DNA of 64,000 bases, taken from Arthrobacter sp. PAMC 25486 (GTDB lineage Bacteria; Actinomycetota; Actinomycetes; Actinomycetales; Micrococcaceae). Shown piece by piece: positions 1 to 9,409 of this stretch. Position 1 is the stretch's first letter. The number at the start of each line of letters is the position of its first letter. A program made the translations under genes and the position numbers. The DNA is taken from the NCBI RefSeq assembly GCF_000785535.1, contig NZ_CP007595.1, forward strand, positions 1,736,001-1,800,000, written 5' to 3'. A model generated the notes under the pieces. That model saw nothing but the letters and a program-made list of their open reading frames with translations, was not told the DNA's origin and did no database searches.

Positions 1-2
1 CG

Positions 3-224
3 GCGTTCCCCTATCCGGGCCCCGCATTGTCCATGCTGCCCTTGGAATGGGGGCTGCGCACGGCCCAACAGGGGATAGTGCTGATGCCGCAGCGGGTGGG
101 CGACGCCGAACTCTTCGGGGTGCGGCTGGACACCATGGGCGCGGAGCCACCCGGGCGAGCGGTATTGCTGGAGCGGGGCCGGCGGCGTTGGTTTCAATTC
201 CCGCTGGAACCAGACCGGCCATGA
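3..224 (+). CDS. C-terminal end of a probable FtsK/SpoIIIE-like ATPase (5' truncated)
   Basis: This open frame runs in from the left edge of the window and stops at 222-224, so only about 73 C-terminal residues are visible. The readable part contains the block ELFGVRLDTM followed by PPGRAVLLERGRR. That resembles the last strands of actinobacterial FtsK/SpoIIIE-type DNA-pumping ATPases, which often end with a GVRL motif and an arginine-rich strand. No Walker motif is present because that part lies outside the window. The assignment is an inference from a short tail and could be wrong. An internal ATG at 33 is not likely to be a true start, because coding-like sequence continues upstream to the edge. 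Confidence 0.45.
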   Translation, partial: AFPYPGPALSMLPLEWGLRTAQQGIVLMPQRVGDAELFGVRLDTMGAEPPGRAVLLERGRRRWFQFPLEPDRP

Positions 225-255
225 GTAGCGCAGGAATGAGAGCCGGCAGAACAGC

Positions 256-735
256 TTAGAGGACGGAGTTTTCCGCAGCGGTGCGCTGCGAGAAGGCCAC
301 AACCTTGGGGGTGAAAAGGAAGTACGCGGCAGCCAGCGGCGGCAGCATCAGAATCAGACCCAGCAGGACGTTGCCCTCAAGCAGGGCCGGAACGGCAATG
401 GCAACCATCAGCAGCTGCCACACAAAAGCCGCAGAACGGGTCCACCGCATGCCTTTGAACGCATTCACGGACACTGCAGCCAGTCCCGCGGCCAGGCCCA
501 GCAGCAGCACGATCAAAAAGACGCCGCTGGCCACAGAGAACATGGGCTGCGTGAACGCTGCATAGATCGAGTACACCCCCAGGACGGCGAGGGCCGATGC
601 CTCAAGGCCCACCACAATGGCCACCACAACAACCCCGATGGGTCGGGTCAGTTCACCGGCCGGGGCGTCAATATCAGCCTTATTAGGGTCAGGTGATGCG
701 GGCACTTCATCAGGGAGAGCGGGATCGTTTTGCAC
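256..735 (-). CDS. Small four-helix membrane protein of unknown function
   Basis: The 159-residue product has an acidic, proline-rich cytoplasmic-looking N-terminus (residues 1-30). Four hydrophobic segments follow at roughly 33-60, 66-90, 101-118 and 121-141, and the tail is short and polar. I do not recognise a catalytic motif or named family. Proteins of this size and layout are common hypothetical membrane proteins in Arthrobacter and relatives. The gene is convergent with the upstream FtsK-like fragment and divergent from whiB, so the 225 bp at 736-960 must hold promoters for both directions. Confidence 0.7.
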   Translation of the reverse strand: MQNDPALPDEVPASPDPNKADIDAPAGELTRPIGVVVVAIVVGLEASALAVLGVYSIYAAFTQPMFSVASGVFLIVLLLGLAAGLAAVSVNAFKGMRWTRSAAFVWQLLMVAIAVPALLEGNVLLGLILMLPPLAAAYFLFTPKVVAFSQRTAAENSVL

Positions 736-881
736 AACAGCACCTTATCGGAGTTTGCCGTGAGCGGGCCGTGGGCTGCCGCGTCACTGTGATGCATCGC
801 TCATGGTTATACGCCAATATTTCCGCCCCAACCTCTTGTTTACGCAGGGTTAACATGACACGCTTAACGCAATGACCTTTC

Positions 882-906
882 AGGCCCGAAACACGGGCCT
901 TTTCTT
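882..906 (+). terminator. Terminator-like hairpin in the whiB leader
   Basis: The arms AGGCCCG (882-888) and CGGGCCT (894-900) are perfectly complementary around a five-base loop. They are followed directly by TTTCTT. This is the form of an intrinsic terminator, placed 64 bases upstream of the whiB ATG and with no gene between it and whiB. It could be an attenuator in the whiB mRNA leader, or the end of an unannotated small transcript. Confidence 0.5.
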
Positions 907-969
907 ATGTGGCCTAACGTGAATTTTTTCACAAGTTGCCTCCCGTTCTAAAAGGAGTGAGTGATCAGC

Positions 970-1218
970 ATGGACTGGCGTAGTCGCGCAGCCTGCCTCG
1001 ACAAGGACCCGGAATTGTTTTTCCCTGTGGGAAACACCGGTCCGGCCCTGCTGCAAATCGAGGAAGCAAAGAGCGTATGCCGTCGCTGTCCCGTGATCGA
1101 CACCTGCTTGAAGTGGGCCATTGAATCCGGACAGGACGCAGGCGTATGGGGTGGCTTGAGCGAGGACGAGCGCCGGGCCATGAAGCGCCGCGCAGCCCGC
1201 GCCCGCCGAGCCAGCTAG
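970..1218 (+). CDS. whiB: WhiB-family iron-sulfur transcriptional regulator (WhiB1-like)
   Basis: The product is a WhiB-like protein, which binds a [4Fe-4S] cluster through four cysteines and acts with the housekeeping sigma factor to control transcription. From the ATG at 970 the cysteines are C9, C37, C40 and C46 (C-X27-C-X2-C-X5-C). The WhiB turn motif GVWGG is followed by SEDERR and an arginine/alanine-rich DNA-contact tail. I chose ATG 970 (MDWRSR) over the GTG at 961 because an AAAGGAG site ends at 957, too close to 961, and because family members start with MDW. The 82-residue length fits WhiB1. The convergent neighbour is a PdtaS-like kinase, matching the Mycobacterium order Rv3219-Rv3220c. 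WhiB1 proteins are usually essential and nitric-oxide responsive. Confidence 0.95.
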   Translation: MDWRSRAACLDKDPELFFPVGNTGPALLQIEEAKSVCRRCPVIDTCLKWAIESGQDAGVWGGLSEDERRAMKRRAARARRAS

Positions 1219-1235
1219 CTCCCCTCTTTTCCAGC

Positions 1236-1298
1236 TGACCCGCAGAAAAAGGCGAAAATACACGGTTTTCACGTGTTTTCGCCGTTTTCTGCGGGTCA
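1236..1298. terminator. Long inverted repeat between convergent whiB and pdtaS
   Basis: The left arm begins TGACCCGCAGAAAA at 1236 and the right arm ends TTTTCTGCGGGTCA at 1298. Further pairing continues inward through GGCGAAAA/TTTTCGCC to a central CACG/CGTG. The stem is flanked by A and T runs on both sides, so it can act as a bidirectional intrinsic terminator for the two genes that converge here. Confidence 0.8.
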
Positions 1299-1315
1299 GA
1301 TGTTTTTAAAGAGTC

Positions 1316-2794
1316 TCAGTGGCGGGAGATCAGGGCCATATGCAGGGTCACCACGGTGCCGCCGCCCTCGCGCGGGGACCATTCGATGGTGCCGCCCAAC
1401 TCGCTTGTGACAAGGGTGCGCACAATTTGCAGCCCCAGGCCTTCGGCAATGTTCCCCTCCGGCAGCCCCACGCCGTCGTCCGCGATCGACACGGTCAACG
1501 CATCGTCGCCGGAATCATTTTTGTAGCGGTGTGCCTTGAGCCAGACCGTCCCCTCACGGTCCTGCAGCCCATGTTCGACGGCGTTTGTCACCAATTCATT
1601 GATCACCAGTGCCAGCGGGGTAGCGAAGTCGCTGGGCAGTTCCTCAAACGCGCCCTCGCGTTCGGTGCGCACTCGCTGGGACGGAGAGGCGACCTCGGCG
1701 GACAGCCTGAACTGGCGGTCGATCAGTTCATCAAAGTCGACATTTTGTGCCAGGCCCTGAGACAGGGTTTCGTGCACCAAGGCGATCGTGGCCACACGGC
1801 GCATGGCCTGTTCCAGACCCTGTTTGCCTTCCTCACTGTGCATGCGCCGCGACTGCATGCGCAGCAGTGCCGCCACGGTCTGTAGGTTGTTTTTGACCCG
1901 GTGGTGAATCTCGCGGATGGTGGCATCCTTGGTCACCAGTTCCTGTTCCCGGCGCCGCAGCTCTGACACATCGCGACACAGCACCAGGGCACCAAACCGT
2001 TCGGCGCCGTCGCGCAGGGGTATGGCACGCAGTGACAAGCTGACGCCGCGGGACTCAATCTCGGTGCGCCACGGCATACGGCCGGTGACAACCAGCGGCA
2101 GTGATTCATCCACCATGCGCCGGTCCTTAAGCAGGCCCGTGGTGACCTCGGCCAGTGAGCGTCCCTCGAGGGACTCCCCGTCACCGAGCCGGCGGAATGC
2201 CGACACCCCGTTGGGGCTGGCGTATTGCACAATGCCGTCAACGTCCAGGCGCAGCAGCCCGTCGCCGACGCGGGGAGCACCACGGCGGGATCCGGTGGGC
2301 GAGGCGAAGTCGGGCCACAGGCCCAGGGTGCCCATTTTCAGCAGGTCGTAGGCGCATTGGCGGTACGTCAGCTCCAACCGCGAGGGCATTCTCGAGCTGG
2401 AGAGGTCCATGTGGGTGGTGATGACCGCCAGGGTGCGCCCGTTGCGCACCATGGGGATCGCCTCAACCCTCATGGCCACATCGGAGTTCCAAATTTTCGT
2501 CTCATGCGAGCGTTCAATGTTTTGGCTCGCCCAAGCGGAACGCACCAGCGGGGCCAGCTCCGGCTCGATGGCGTCACCCACAAAATCGGCGTGGAACATG
2601 GTGTGGGAGGTGGAGGGCCGGACATGGGCCAGCGCCACATAGCCGCGGTCATCCTCGGCAGGGAACCACAGGACCAGATCGGCGAAGGACAGGTCGGCAA
2701 TCATCTGCCAGTCCCCCACCAGAAGGTGCAGCCATTCGGCGTCGCCGGGGCCGAGCCCGGAATTTTCCCTGATCATGTCGGCAAAAATTGCCAT
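1316..2794 (-). CDS. pdtaS: PdtaS-like sensor histidine kinase (HisKA_2/HWE type)
   Basis: This cytosolic kinase has an N-terminal GAF-like sensor region (about residues 10-160), a PAS region (about 175-280), a HisKA_2 dimerisation segment and a HATPase_c domain. The phosphoacceptor block EIHHRVKNNLQ places the active histidine at H298 (of H297-H298). The N box NELVTNAVEHG lies at 399-409, followed by the nucleotide-binding glycines DDGVGLP and EGLGLQIV. In Mycobacterium tuberculosis PdtaS (Rv3220c) phosphorylates the ANTAR RNA-binding regulator PdtaR, and the gene is next to whiB1 in the same orientation as here. No PdtaR is encoded in this window. The start has a good AAGGAG site seven bases upstream. 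No membrane segments are present, as in PdtaS. Confidence 0.9.
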   Translation of the reverse strand: MAIFADMIRENSGLGPGDAEWLHLLVGDWQMIADLSFADLVLWFPAEDDRGYVALAHVRPSTSHTMFHADFVGDAIEPELAPLVRSAWASQNIERSHETKIWNSDVAMRVEAIPMVRNGRTLAVITTHMDLSSSRMPSRLELTYRQCAYDLLKMGTLGLWPDFASPTGSRRGAPRVGDGLLRLDVDGIVQYASPNGVSAFRRLGDGESLEGRSLAEVTTGLLKDRRMVDESLPLVVTGRMPWRTEIESRGVSLSLRAIPLRDGAERFGALVLCRDVSELRRREQELVTKDATIREIHHRVKNNLQTVAALLRMQSRRMHSEEGKQGLEQAMRRVATIALVHETLSQGLAQNVDFDELIDRQFRLSAEVASPSQRVRTEREGAFEELPSDFATPLALVINELVTNAVEHGLQDREGTVWLKAHRYKNDSGDDALTVSIADDGVGLPEGNIAEGLGLQIVRTLVTSELGGTIEWSPREGGGTVVTLHMALISRH

Positions 2795-2815
2795 GCGGGC
2801 TCCTTAGAAGAGGTG

Positions 2816-2843
2816 GCGGCACCCGCCCCACGGCGGGTGCCGC
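2816..2843 (-). terminator. Hairpin downstream of gdh
   Basis: The arms GCGGCACCCGCC (2816-2827) and GGCGGGTGCCGC (2832-2843) pair perfectly around a four-base loop. The stem lies between the gdh stop and the pdtaS start, both on the minus strand. There is no clear U tract, so it may be a weak terminator or an mRNA-stabilising stem rather than a full intrinsic terminator. Confidence 0.5.
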
Positions 2844-2891
2844 ACAAACTGTTGCAACCGTGCAGTTGCAACGGCACAAAAGGCTGCGCGA

Positions 2892-5800
2892 TTAACGCCG
2901 CACGATTGAACGCAAGAGCCTCAATGCTACCGACAACGAGGCCATGTCGTCTTGTTCAAGCTCGTTGACCTCGGCAAACATGCGCACCGCACGGGCCAGC
3001 TGTTCCTGGTTTTGGCCTTCCCATGACTCGATCCGGTCCATGCTGGGGGCTCCTGCTTCCGTGCTGTCCATGACGTTGCGTGTCATGTCTGCCGTGGTGG
3101 CATACAGGTCATCGCGCAGCGCTGCCCGGGCGAGGGCCTGCCACCTGTCGTTGCGTGGCAGGGCGGTGATGCGTTCGAGCAGGGCGTCAACACCGTAGCG
3201 GTTGTACAGCGCGTAGTACACGCTGGCAACGTCCTCTTGCGGTTCCTGCAGGGACTCGATGACCTTCGCCACATCAAGGAGTGGGAAGGTTTCAAAGAGC
3301 TCCGCCCAGCGCCGACCCAGTGTTGGGGGCATCTGGAAGGAATTTGCGCGGTCGTACCAGGCGGCAACCCGCTGCACGTCCTGGCCCTGGAAGAAGTCGC
3401 CCATGCGGGTGCCCAGCGACGCAACCAGCGGCTTGAAACGGTTGACCACCGCTTCGATGCCCTGCTGGCCCATGCCGTCGTTGATGAGCCAGCGGACTGC
3501 CCGGTCCAGGAGGCGGCGCATGTCCAGATGCACGGTGCACCATTGCTCCGTGGAGAAGCTGGGCGGCAGTTCCCGCAAGGCTGCGCTCATGGACCCGAAA
3601 TCAAAGATTTCATGCAGTGCGACGAAGGCCTTGGCAACGACCACTTCGCTGGCGGAGGATTCCTCCATGGCGCGGAAGGCGAACGTGATGCCGCCCAGGT
3701 TGACCATGTCGTTGGCCACGACTGTCGCAATGATTTCCCGGCGCAGCGGGTGGGTGTCCAGTTCCGTATCAAAGCGTTCGGCCAGTTCCGTGGGGAAGTA
3801 TCGGCGCAGCGTTGACTTGAACCAGGGGTCGTCGGCCAGGTCGCTGTTGCTCAGGGACTTGGCCAGTTCCATCTTGGCGTAGGCCAGCAGCACGGCCAGT
3901 TCCGGGGAGGTCAGGCCCTGCCCGGCGGCCAGCCGTTCGGCCAGCACTTCGTTGCTGGGCAGCGCTTCAAGCTCGCGGTTCAGGTCCGCGTTCACTTCCA
4001 ACCAGTCCATGAAACGCTCATAGCTGGGGCTCCACTCAACCACGCGCTGACGGTCGTTCAGCAACAGAATGTTCTGCTCAATGTTGTCTTCCAACACCAG
4101 CTGGCCGATTTCATCCGTCATGGACATCAGGAAGTCGGTGCGCTCGGCGGGATCCAGCTTGCCGGCCACCACCATCCTGTCCACGAAGATCTTGATGTTC
4201 ACCTCATGGTCGGAGCAGTCGACGCCGGCAGAGTTGTCGATGGCATCGGTGTTCAGGATGACCCCATGCAGGGCGGCCTCAACGCGGCCGCGCTGGGTCA
4301 TGCCCAGGTTCCCGCCCTCACCGATGACCTTCACACGCAGGTCGGCACCGTCAACGCGGATGTTGTCGTTGGCCTTGTCGCCCACCGAGGCGTTGCTTTC
4401 GGTGCTGGCCTTGATGTACGTACCGATGCCGCCGTTGTACAGCAGATCGGTGGGTGCCAGCAGCACCGCGCGCAGCAGTTCCGGCGGGCTGAGCTTCACG
4501 GTCCCCTCGGGCAGGCCCAAGATGGCGCACACCTCGGGGGTGATCGGGATGGACTTCAGCGAACGTGAATAAACGCCGCCGCCTTCGCTGATGAGGTCCT
4601 TGTTGTAGTCGGCCCATGAGGAACGGGGCAGGTCGTACAGGCGCTGGCGCTCGTCAAACGCGACCCCGGGCACCGGGTTAGGGTCAAGGAAAATGTCGCG
4701 GTGGTCGAAGGCCGCAACCAGGCGCACGGTGCGGGTGCGCAGCAGGCCGTTGCCAAACACGTCGCCCGACATGTCGCCCACCCCAACAGCCGTGAACTCC
4801 TGGGTCTGGGTGTCGAGGTCGAACTCGCTGAAGTGCCGCTTGACCGACTCCCACGCACCGCGGGCGGTGATGCCCATGGCTTTGTGGTCGTAGCCGACGG
4901 AACCACCCGAGGCGAACGCGTCGCCCAGCCAGAAACCGTATTCGGCGGAGATGGCGTTGGCGGTGTCGGAGAATGACGCGGTGCCCTTGTCGGCGGCGAC
5001 CACCAGGTAGCTGTCGTCGCCGTCGTGGCGGACCACGTTCTGCGGCGGAACCACGATTTCGCCCTCCGCCGTGGCCACCAGGTTGTCGGTGACATCCAGC
5101 AGGCCCCGGATGAACGTCTTGTAACTTTCGCGGCCCTCCTCCATCCAGGCACCGCGGTCGACGGCAGGGTTGGGGAGCGCCTTGGCGAAGAAGCCGCCCT
5201 TGGCACCGGTGGGGACAATGACGGCGTTCTTGACAGTCTGTGCCTTGACCAGGCCAAGCACCTCGGTGCGGAAGTCCTCACGCCGGTCGGACCAGCGCAG
5301 CCCGCCACGGGCCACCTTGCCAAAGCGCAGGTGTGTGCCTTCAACGCGTGGGGAGTACACCCAAATTTCATACATGGGCAGCGGCGCGGGCAGCCCGCTG
5401 ATGGTGGTGGGGTCAAGCTTGAAGCTCAGGTAGTCATGGCCTTGGTAGTAGTTGGTGCGCAGGGTGGCATCGACCAGGTTCGTGAACGTGCGCAGCACCC
5501 TGTCGGCATCCAGGGTGGGCACGCTTTCCAGCGCCGCATTCAGCCGCTCATGCACCTGCTGCTGCAGAGCCGAGCGGTCGGCATCGGCAACGGCCGGGTC
5601 GAAGCGGGCTTCGAACAGTTCCACGAGTCCGCGCGTCACCGCCACATTGTGCAGCAGCGTGTCCGCGATGAAGCCGAAGGAGTTGGTGTTGCCCATCTGG
5701 CGCATGTACTTGGCGTAGGCCCGCAGGATCACAATCTGGCGTGCATGCATGCCTTCGCTGAGCACCAGGTGGTCAAAGTGGTCCGATTCGCTCAGGCCCG

Positions 5801-7766
5801 TAATGGCTGCGCCAAACGCATCAGTGAGCAGCTCTGCCGTCGCAAGCGGGTCAACGCCTGCAGGGTACCTCAGGCCCAAATCGTAGAGGAAGAAGTCGCG
5901 CTTGTCCGCCGTTTCAATTTCAAAGGGTCGCTCGTCCAGCACCTCAAGTCCCAGGTTGTGGAAGAACGGCAGGATCTTGCTGAGGCTTTCCGGATGGGCC
6001 ATGTAGAGCTTGACGCGGGCGTCCTCCTCCAGCTGATCCCCCACGCCCGTGGGCAGGTAGACGTGCATGCCGGGGGCGCACCGCTCGGCGCCGAGCCCGG
6101 CCGCCAGGGTTTCCTTGTACGCGGCGTCAAAGTCCTCAAAACGGCCAATGTCGCCCAGCGCGTCCTCAACTTCAAAGTCGACCCGGTAACCTGCCGGGAA
6201 CGCCTCGGACCATTTGGCCACGAGCCGTTCGGCCTCGTCCCGGGGTGCTGAATCGCGCAGTACCTGCCCGATTCCTTCCGGCCACGACCGTGCCGCGCGG
6301 ACCAGCCGCTGCTGCAGCTCGGCCACCTGCAGGTCGGCTGGGACGATGAAGTCCTTGGGCAGGCGAATCCGGAAGAACAGCCTGGCCAGCGCAGATTCGC
6401 TCATGCGCGCCTCAAAGTCGATGGAGACGCCGCTGAAGGTGCGGGTCAGCTCTTCCTCAATGCGGTGCCGCACCGCCGTGGTGTAGCGGTCGCGCGGGAC
6501 ATACACGAGGGCGGACATGAAGCGGCCGTAGATGTCCGGACGTAGGAACAACCGTGTGCGACGGCGTTCGGCCAGCCTGAGGATGCCGCTGGCGGTTTCG
6601 ATGAGGTCCGCAACCTCAATCTGGAACAGTTCGTCGCGGGGGTACGTTTCAAGGACGGCGAACAGGTCCTTGCCGGAGTGTGAGTTGGGCGGGAAACCAA
6701 AGTGGCGCAGCACCGCCTCAACCTTTTCACGCACCACCGGGATGTTGCGCACCGATCCGGTGTACACGGCGGAGGAGAACAAGCCGATGAAGCGCTGCTC
6801 GCCGTTGACGTTGCCTTGGGAGTCAAAGGACTTGATGCCGATGTAGTCGAGGTAGGCGCCGCGGTGGACGGTGGAGCGGGAGTTGGCCTTGGTGATGACC
6901 AAGACACGCTTTTCGCGGGCCTTGCGCCGGCCTGTCGTGGTCAGGTGCTGGACCGTGGGGTGGCTTGAACCGTCACGGAGCAGGCCCAGGCCGCTGCCCT
7001 CGCGGTTGACGAGCACGTCCTCGCCGTCGCGCTTGTCAAGGTCGTATTCCCGGTAACCGAGGAACGTGAAGTTGTCAGCTTCCATCCAGTGCAGGAGGTC
7101 TTCGGCTTCACGCAGGTCAACGAGCGACTCCCCCGCCAGAACCGTTGCCAGAATCTCGGCACGGCTGAGTGCCTTCTCGCGCATGGCCGGCCAGTCTTCA
7201 ACGGCAGCACGGACGTTGGCAAGGACCTTGGTCAGGCCGGCAAGCAGCTCTTCCTTCTCGCCGGCGCCGGTTCGTGGAATCTCAATGGCGATCCAGGATT
7301 CAAGGAACGAGGTGTTGTCCCCGTCGCCAAGCAGGTGAGAAATGTTGGGCATGGCTGAGGTGTCGCCGCTGGCAATACCGGCATGCGAGGGCACCTTCGT
7401 CACGGAGGTCAGGGCATTGCTTGACTTGTCACGGCCAACCACAAAAACGGGGTGTGTCACCAAATGAATGGCAAGATTCTGCTTCACGAGTTCGGCGCTG
7501 ACCGAGTCGACAAGGAAAGGCATGTCATCGGTGATGATGAACACGACGCTGGCGTCGGGCTCGTCCCGGATTTCCATGCGGGCCTGGCCGGGCGTGCGGT
7601 GTTCGGCAAGGGCCTGGTGCGCAAACGCCCGGGACTTGAGCAGCTCGGGATCGTAGATTGCTGCGTCCTCTTCGGACAATTGCACAAAATAGTCAGCCAA
7701 GAATGACTGGCCGCCGTACCGGGCTTCGTCCTGCTCAGGCTCGTGGCTGGATGTGTGCGATGACAT
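2892..7766 (-). CDS. gdh: NAD-dependent glutamate dehydrogenase, 180-kDa class
   Basis: The 1624-residue product matches the large NAD-specific glutamate dehydrogenases, which deaminate glutamate to 2-oxoglutarate for catabolism. The central catalytic part carries the conserved active-site block VPTGAKGGF (around residue 850) with the catalytic lysine. Near it are the family segments GLRWSDRREDFRTE and VGVGDMSGDVFGNG. The long N-terminal half (about residues 1-700) contains the ACT-like regulatory regions typical of this class, and the C-terminal region is helical. The length is close to the Streptomyces enzyme (about 1650). A GGAGG site precedes the ATG. The gene appears monocistronic or co-transcribed with the CpaE-like gene 68 bases upstream. 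In mycobacteria the equivalent enzyme is controlled by the FHA protein GarA, which is not in this window. Confidence 0.95.
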   Translation of the reverse strand: MSSHTSSHEPEQDEARYGGQSFLADYFVQLSEEDAAIYDPELLKSRAFAHQALAEHRTPGQARMEIRDEPDASVVFIITDDMPFLVDSVSAELVKQNLAIHLVTHPVFVVGRDKSSNALTSVTKVPSHAGIASGDTSAMPNISHLLGDGDNTSFLESWIAIEIPRTGAGEKEELLAGLTKVLANVRAAVEDWPAMREKALSRAEILATVLAGESLVDLREAEDLLHWMEADNFTFLGYREYDLDKRDGEDVLVNREGSGLGLLRDGSSHPTVQHLTTTGRRKAREKRVLVITKANSRSTVHRGAYLDYIGIKSFDSQGNVNGEQRFIGLFSSAVYTGSVRNIPVVREKVEAVLRHFGFPPNSHSGKDLFAVLETYPRDELFQIEVADLIETASGILRLAERRRTRLFLRPDIYGRFMSALVYVPRDRYTTAVRHRIEEELTRTFSGVSIDFEARMSESALARLFFRIRLPKDFIVPADLQVAELQQRLVRAARSWPEGIGQVLRDSAPRDEAERLVAKWSEAFPAGYRVDFEVEDALGDIGRFEDFDAAYKETLAAGLGAERCAPGMHVYLPTGVGDQLEEDARVKLYMAHPESLSKILPFFHNLGLEVLDERPFEIETADKRDFFLYDLGLRYPAGVDPLATAELLTDAFGAAITGLSESDHFDHLVLSEGMHARQIVILRAYAKYMRQMGNTNSFGFIADTLLHNVAVTRGLVELFEARFDPAVADADRSALQQQVHERLNAALESVPTLDADRVLRTFTNLVDATLRTNYYQGHDYLSFKLDPTTISGLPAPLPMYEIWVYSPRVEGTHLRFGKVARGGLRWSDRREDFRTEVLGLVKAQTVKNAVIVPTGAKGGFFAKALPNPAVDRGAWMEEGRESYKTFIRGLLDVTDNLVATAEGEIVVPPQNVVRHDGDDSYLVVAADKGTASFSDTANAISAEYGFWLGDAFASGGSVGYDHKAMGITARGAWESVKRHFSEFDLDTQTQEFTAVGVGDMSGDVFGNGLLRTRTVRLVAAFDHRDIFLDPNPVPGVAFDERQRLYDLPRSSWADYNKDLISEGGGVYSRSLKSIPITPEVCAILGLPEGTVKLSPPELLRAVLLAPTDLLYNGGIGTYIKASTESNASVGDKANDNIRVDGADLRVKVIGEGGNLGMTQRGRVEAALHGVILNTDAIDNSAGVDCSDHEVNIKIFVDRMVVAGKLDPAERTDFLMSMTDEIGQLVLEDNIEQNILLLNDRQRVVEWSPSYERFMDWLEVNADLNRELEALPSNEVLAERLAAGQGLTSPELAVLLAYAKMELAKSLSNSDLADDPWFKSTLRRYFPTELAERFDTELDTHPLRREIIATVVANDMVNLGGITFAFRAMEESSASEVVVAKAFVALHEIFDFGSMSAALRELPPSFSTEQWCTVHLDMRRLLDRAVRWLINDGMGQQGIEAVVNRFKPLVASLGTRMGDFFQGQDVQRVAAWYDRANSFQMPPTLGRRWAELFETFPLLDVAKVIESLQEPQEDVASVYYALYNRYGVDALLERITALPRNDRWQALARAALRDDLYATTADMTRNVMDSTEAGAPSMDRIESWEGQNQEQLARAVRMFAEVNELEQDDMASLSVALRLLRSIVRR

Positions 7767-7834
7767 GAATTAACGCCTCCGTGAAAGAGATGAGACCGCT
7801 TCCTTGCGATCCCACACTGAGCCTAGCCCTGAAA

Positions 7835-9409
7835 TTACAGCTGCGCTGTGGCGCTTGATACAGCAATTTTCAGCTTCTGTTGGTCAGCTGCACAACTGAT
7901 GCCGCTGATGGCCCGGCGCAGTGGCGCATCCGGGGCCAGCTCCAACAGCAGCCTGCCTTCCAGGAGCGCCTTGTCCGTCAGCTCCGGCTCCCACGGCAGA
8001 AAATGGCTGATGGCCCGCAGCGGACCAAACCGTTCCCAGGCCTGGGCCAGCGACTTCTCCGGCGCCGCACCCACCGCCTTGCGCCGCACCTTGTTCACCA
8101 CCACAGCCACCTCTGCGGCCGGGAACAGCTGCGCCAGTTCATCGAGCCCTCGGATGAGGCGCGGAATGCCAATGGGATCCCCGCTGCCCACGGCAAACAC
8201 CAGGTCCGCCTGCGCCAGCACTTGCAACGTGGCCGCATTGCGCCGCGGCGCCACCGTGTCATAGCTGAGCTCCTCATCATTCTCCAGCGCAAAACCACAG
8301 TCAACAATCACCAACTCCGCCACGTCCTGGGCTGCTTTCAGGACGCGTTCGACGGCGGCCGCGCGCAATTCCGGCCAGCGGTCGGCCCGTGTGAGTCCGG
8401 TCAGCAACGAAAACGTGCCGCCCTTAAAAACCAACTGTGTGGCCGTCTTTGCCAGCCGTGCGGGCGTGAGCCCGCCCTGGTCCGCAAACCTGCAGGCCTG
8501 GGCGAAAGAGGCCGCTTCGTCCAAGAGCCCCAGCGACGCGGCGATGCTCGCCCCATAACTGTCCGCATCGATCAGCATGACCTTGCACCCCGCAGCTGCC
8601 TGTTCGCCCGCCAGGTTCATGGCCAGCGTGGTTCGCCCGGGAGAACCAATGGGACCCCACACGGCCACAAGCGTGCCGGGCTGGTGACCCGTGCCGGCCG
8701 TCTTCTGCTTCGGACTGCTGCCAACGCGACCTTCGGTGGCCCCACCCGCAGCCCCGGCAGACGTCCCGCCTGATGTTCCAGCAGACGTCCCGCCCGGCGC
8801 TTGAAGCGACGCACCGCCGAGCGGCGCGGGCTTTTCAGCACCATCTTCCTCGGGCGGGGGCTGTCCTGCCGTGGCGCGTTTGGCGCCCACCCGGTCTTTC
8901 CAATGCAACCGCGTTTTCCAGCCGGCGGCGTCACCCTCCGCAACCCCAGCGGGAGCGCCGCTGGCAGATGAAGTGGCCGTCCCAGCGTCGTGCTTCTGGA
9001 GGGGAACGTTTCGGTGCTCCTGCGGCGCGGGGACGGCAAAGCCCGCGGAACCTGCGTGCCTGCGGCCTTCGACGGCGGCCCGAAGCACATCCGCCAGCAC
9101 CTCGGGAGTGGCCTGGGCGTTGACGGGGTGGGCGCCAATGCCCTTGAGTCGGCTGAATTCCTGGGCAGATTCGGCAACCGCCACGACACTGACGCCCACG
9201 GCGGCCAGCCTGTCGATGAGGGTCGCGGTGAGGTCCGGCGCAAATTCAGCAACGACGGCGACCTGGGCCAGGCCGCTTTGGCACGCAGCCAGCAGTTGAT
9301 CCAGAGCCGGGCACTGGCGCACAATCTGCACGGCGTCCTCCTGCTTGGCAAGCGCCGCGATGACAAAGGATGCGGTGTCACCAACGGACACCACCGTGAC
9401 AGGACTCAT
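7835..9409 (-). CDS. CpaE/MinD-like P-loop ATPase with receiver-like N-terminus
   Basis: From the ATG at 9409 the protein has 524 residues. Residues 1-115 form a receiver-like alpha/beta region, 125-245 are a low-complexity linker rich in G, A, S and P, and 246-524 are a ParA/MinD-type ATPase. The P-loop GSPGRTT (near 255-261) has arginine where the catalytic lysine normally sits. It is followed by LIDADSYG and by LVIVDCGF as the Walker B strand. CpaE/TadZ proteins of this build place secretion or pilus machinery at the pole, but no other tad genes are visible here. The start overlaps the stop of the upstream SAF gene as ATGA. An alternative start at 9430 would add seven residues and lose that overlap. 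Confidence 0.75.
   Translation of the reverse strand: MSPVTVVSVGDTASFVIAALAKQEDAVQIVRQCPALDQLLAACQSGLAQVAVVAEFAPDLTATLIDRLAAVGVSVVAVAESAQEFSRLKGIGAHPVNAQATPEVLADVLRAAVEGRRHAGSAGFAVPAPQEHRNVPLQKHDAGTATSSASGAPAGVAEGDAAGWKTRLHWKDRVGAKRATAGQPPPEEDGAEKPAPLGGASLQAPGGTSAGTSGGTSAGAAGGATEGRVGSSPKQKTAGTGHQPGTLVAVWGPIGSPGRTTLAMNLAGEQAAAGCKVMLIDADSYGASIAASLGLLDEAASFAQACRFADQGGLTPARLAKTATQLVFKGGTFSLLTGLTRADRWPELRAAAVERVLKAAQDVAELVIVDCGFALENDEELSYDTVAPRRNAATLQVLAQADLVFAVGSGDPIGIPRLIRGLDELAQLFPAAEVAVVVNKVRRKAVGAAPEKSLAQAWERFGPLRAISHFLPWEPELTDKALLEGRLLLELAPDAPLRRAISGISCAADQQKLKIAVSSATAQL

Noticed and set aside
781..815. TGTGA-like CRP site upstream of whiB
   Set aside because: Only one half (TGTGA at 788) is a good match; the other half lacks TCACA, so I could not support a site.
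880..1272. Minus-strand open frame overlapping whiB
   Set aside because: It is antisense to a clear WhiB gene, lacks conservation signals and has composition typical of a shadow frame.
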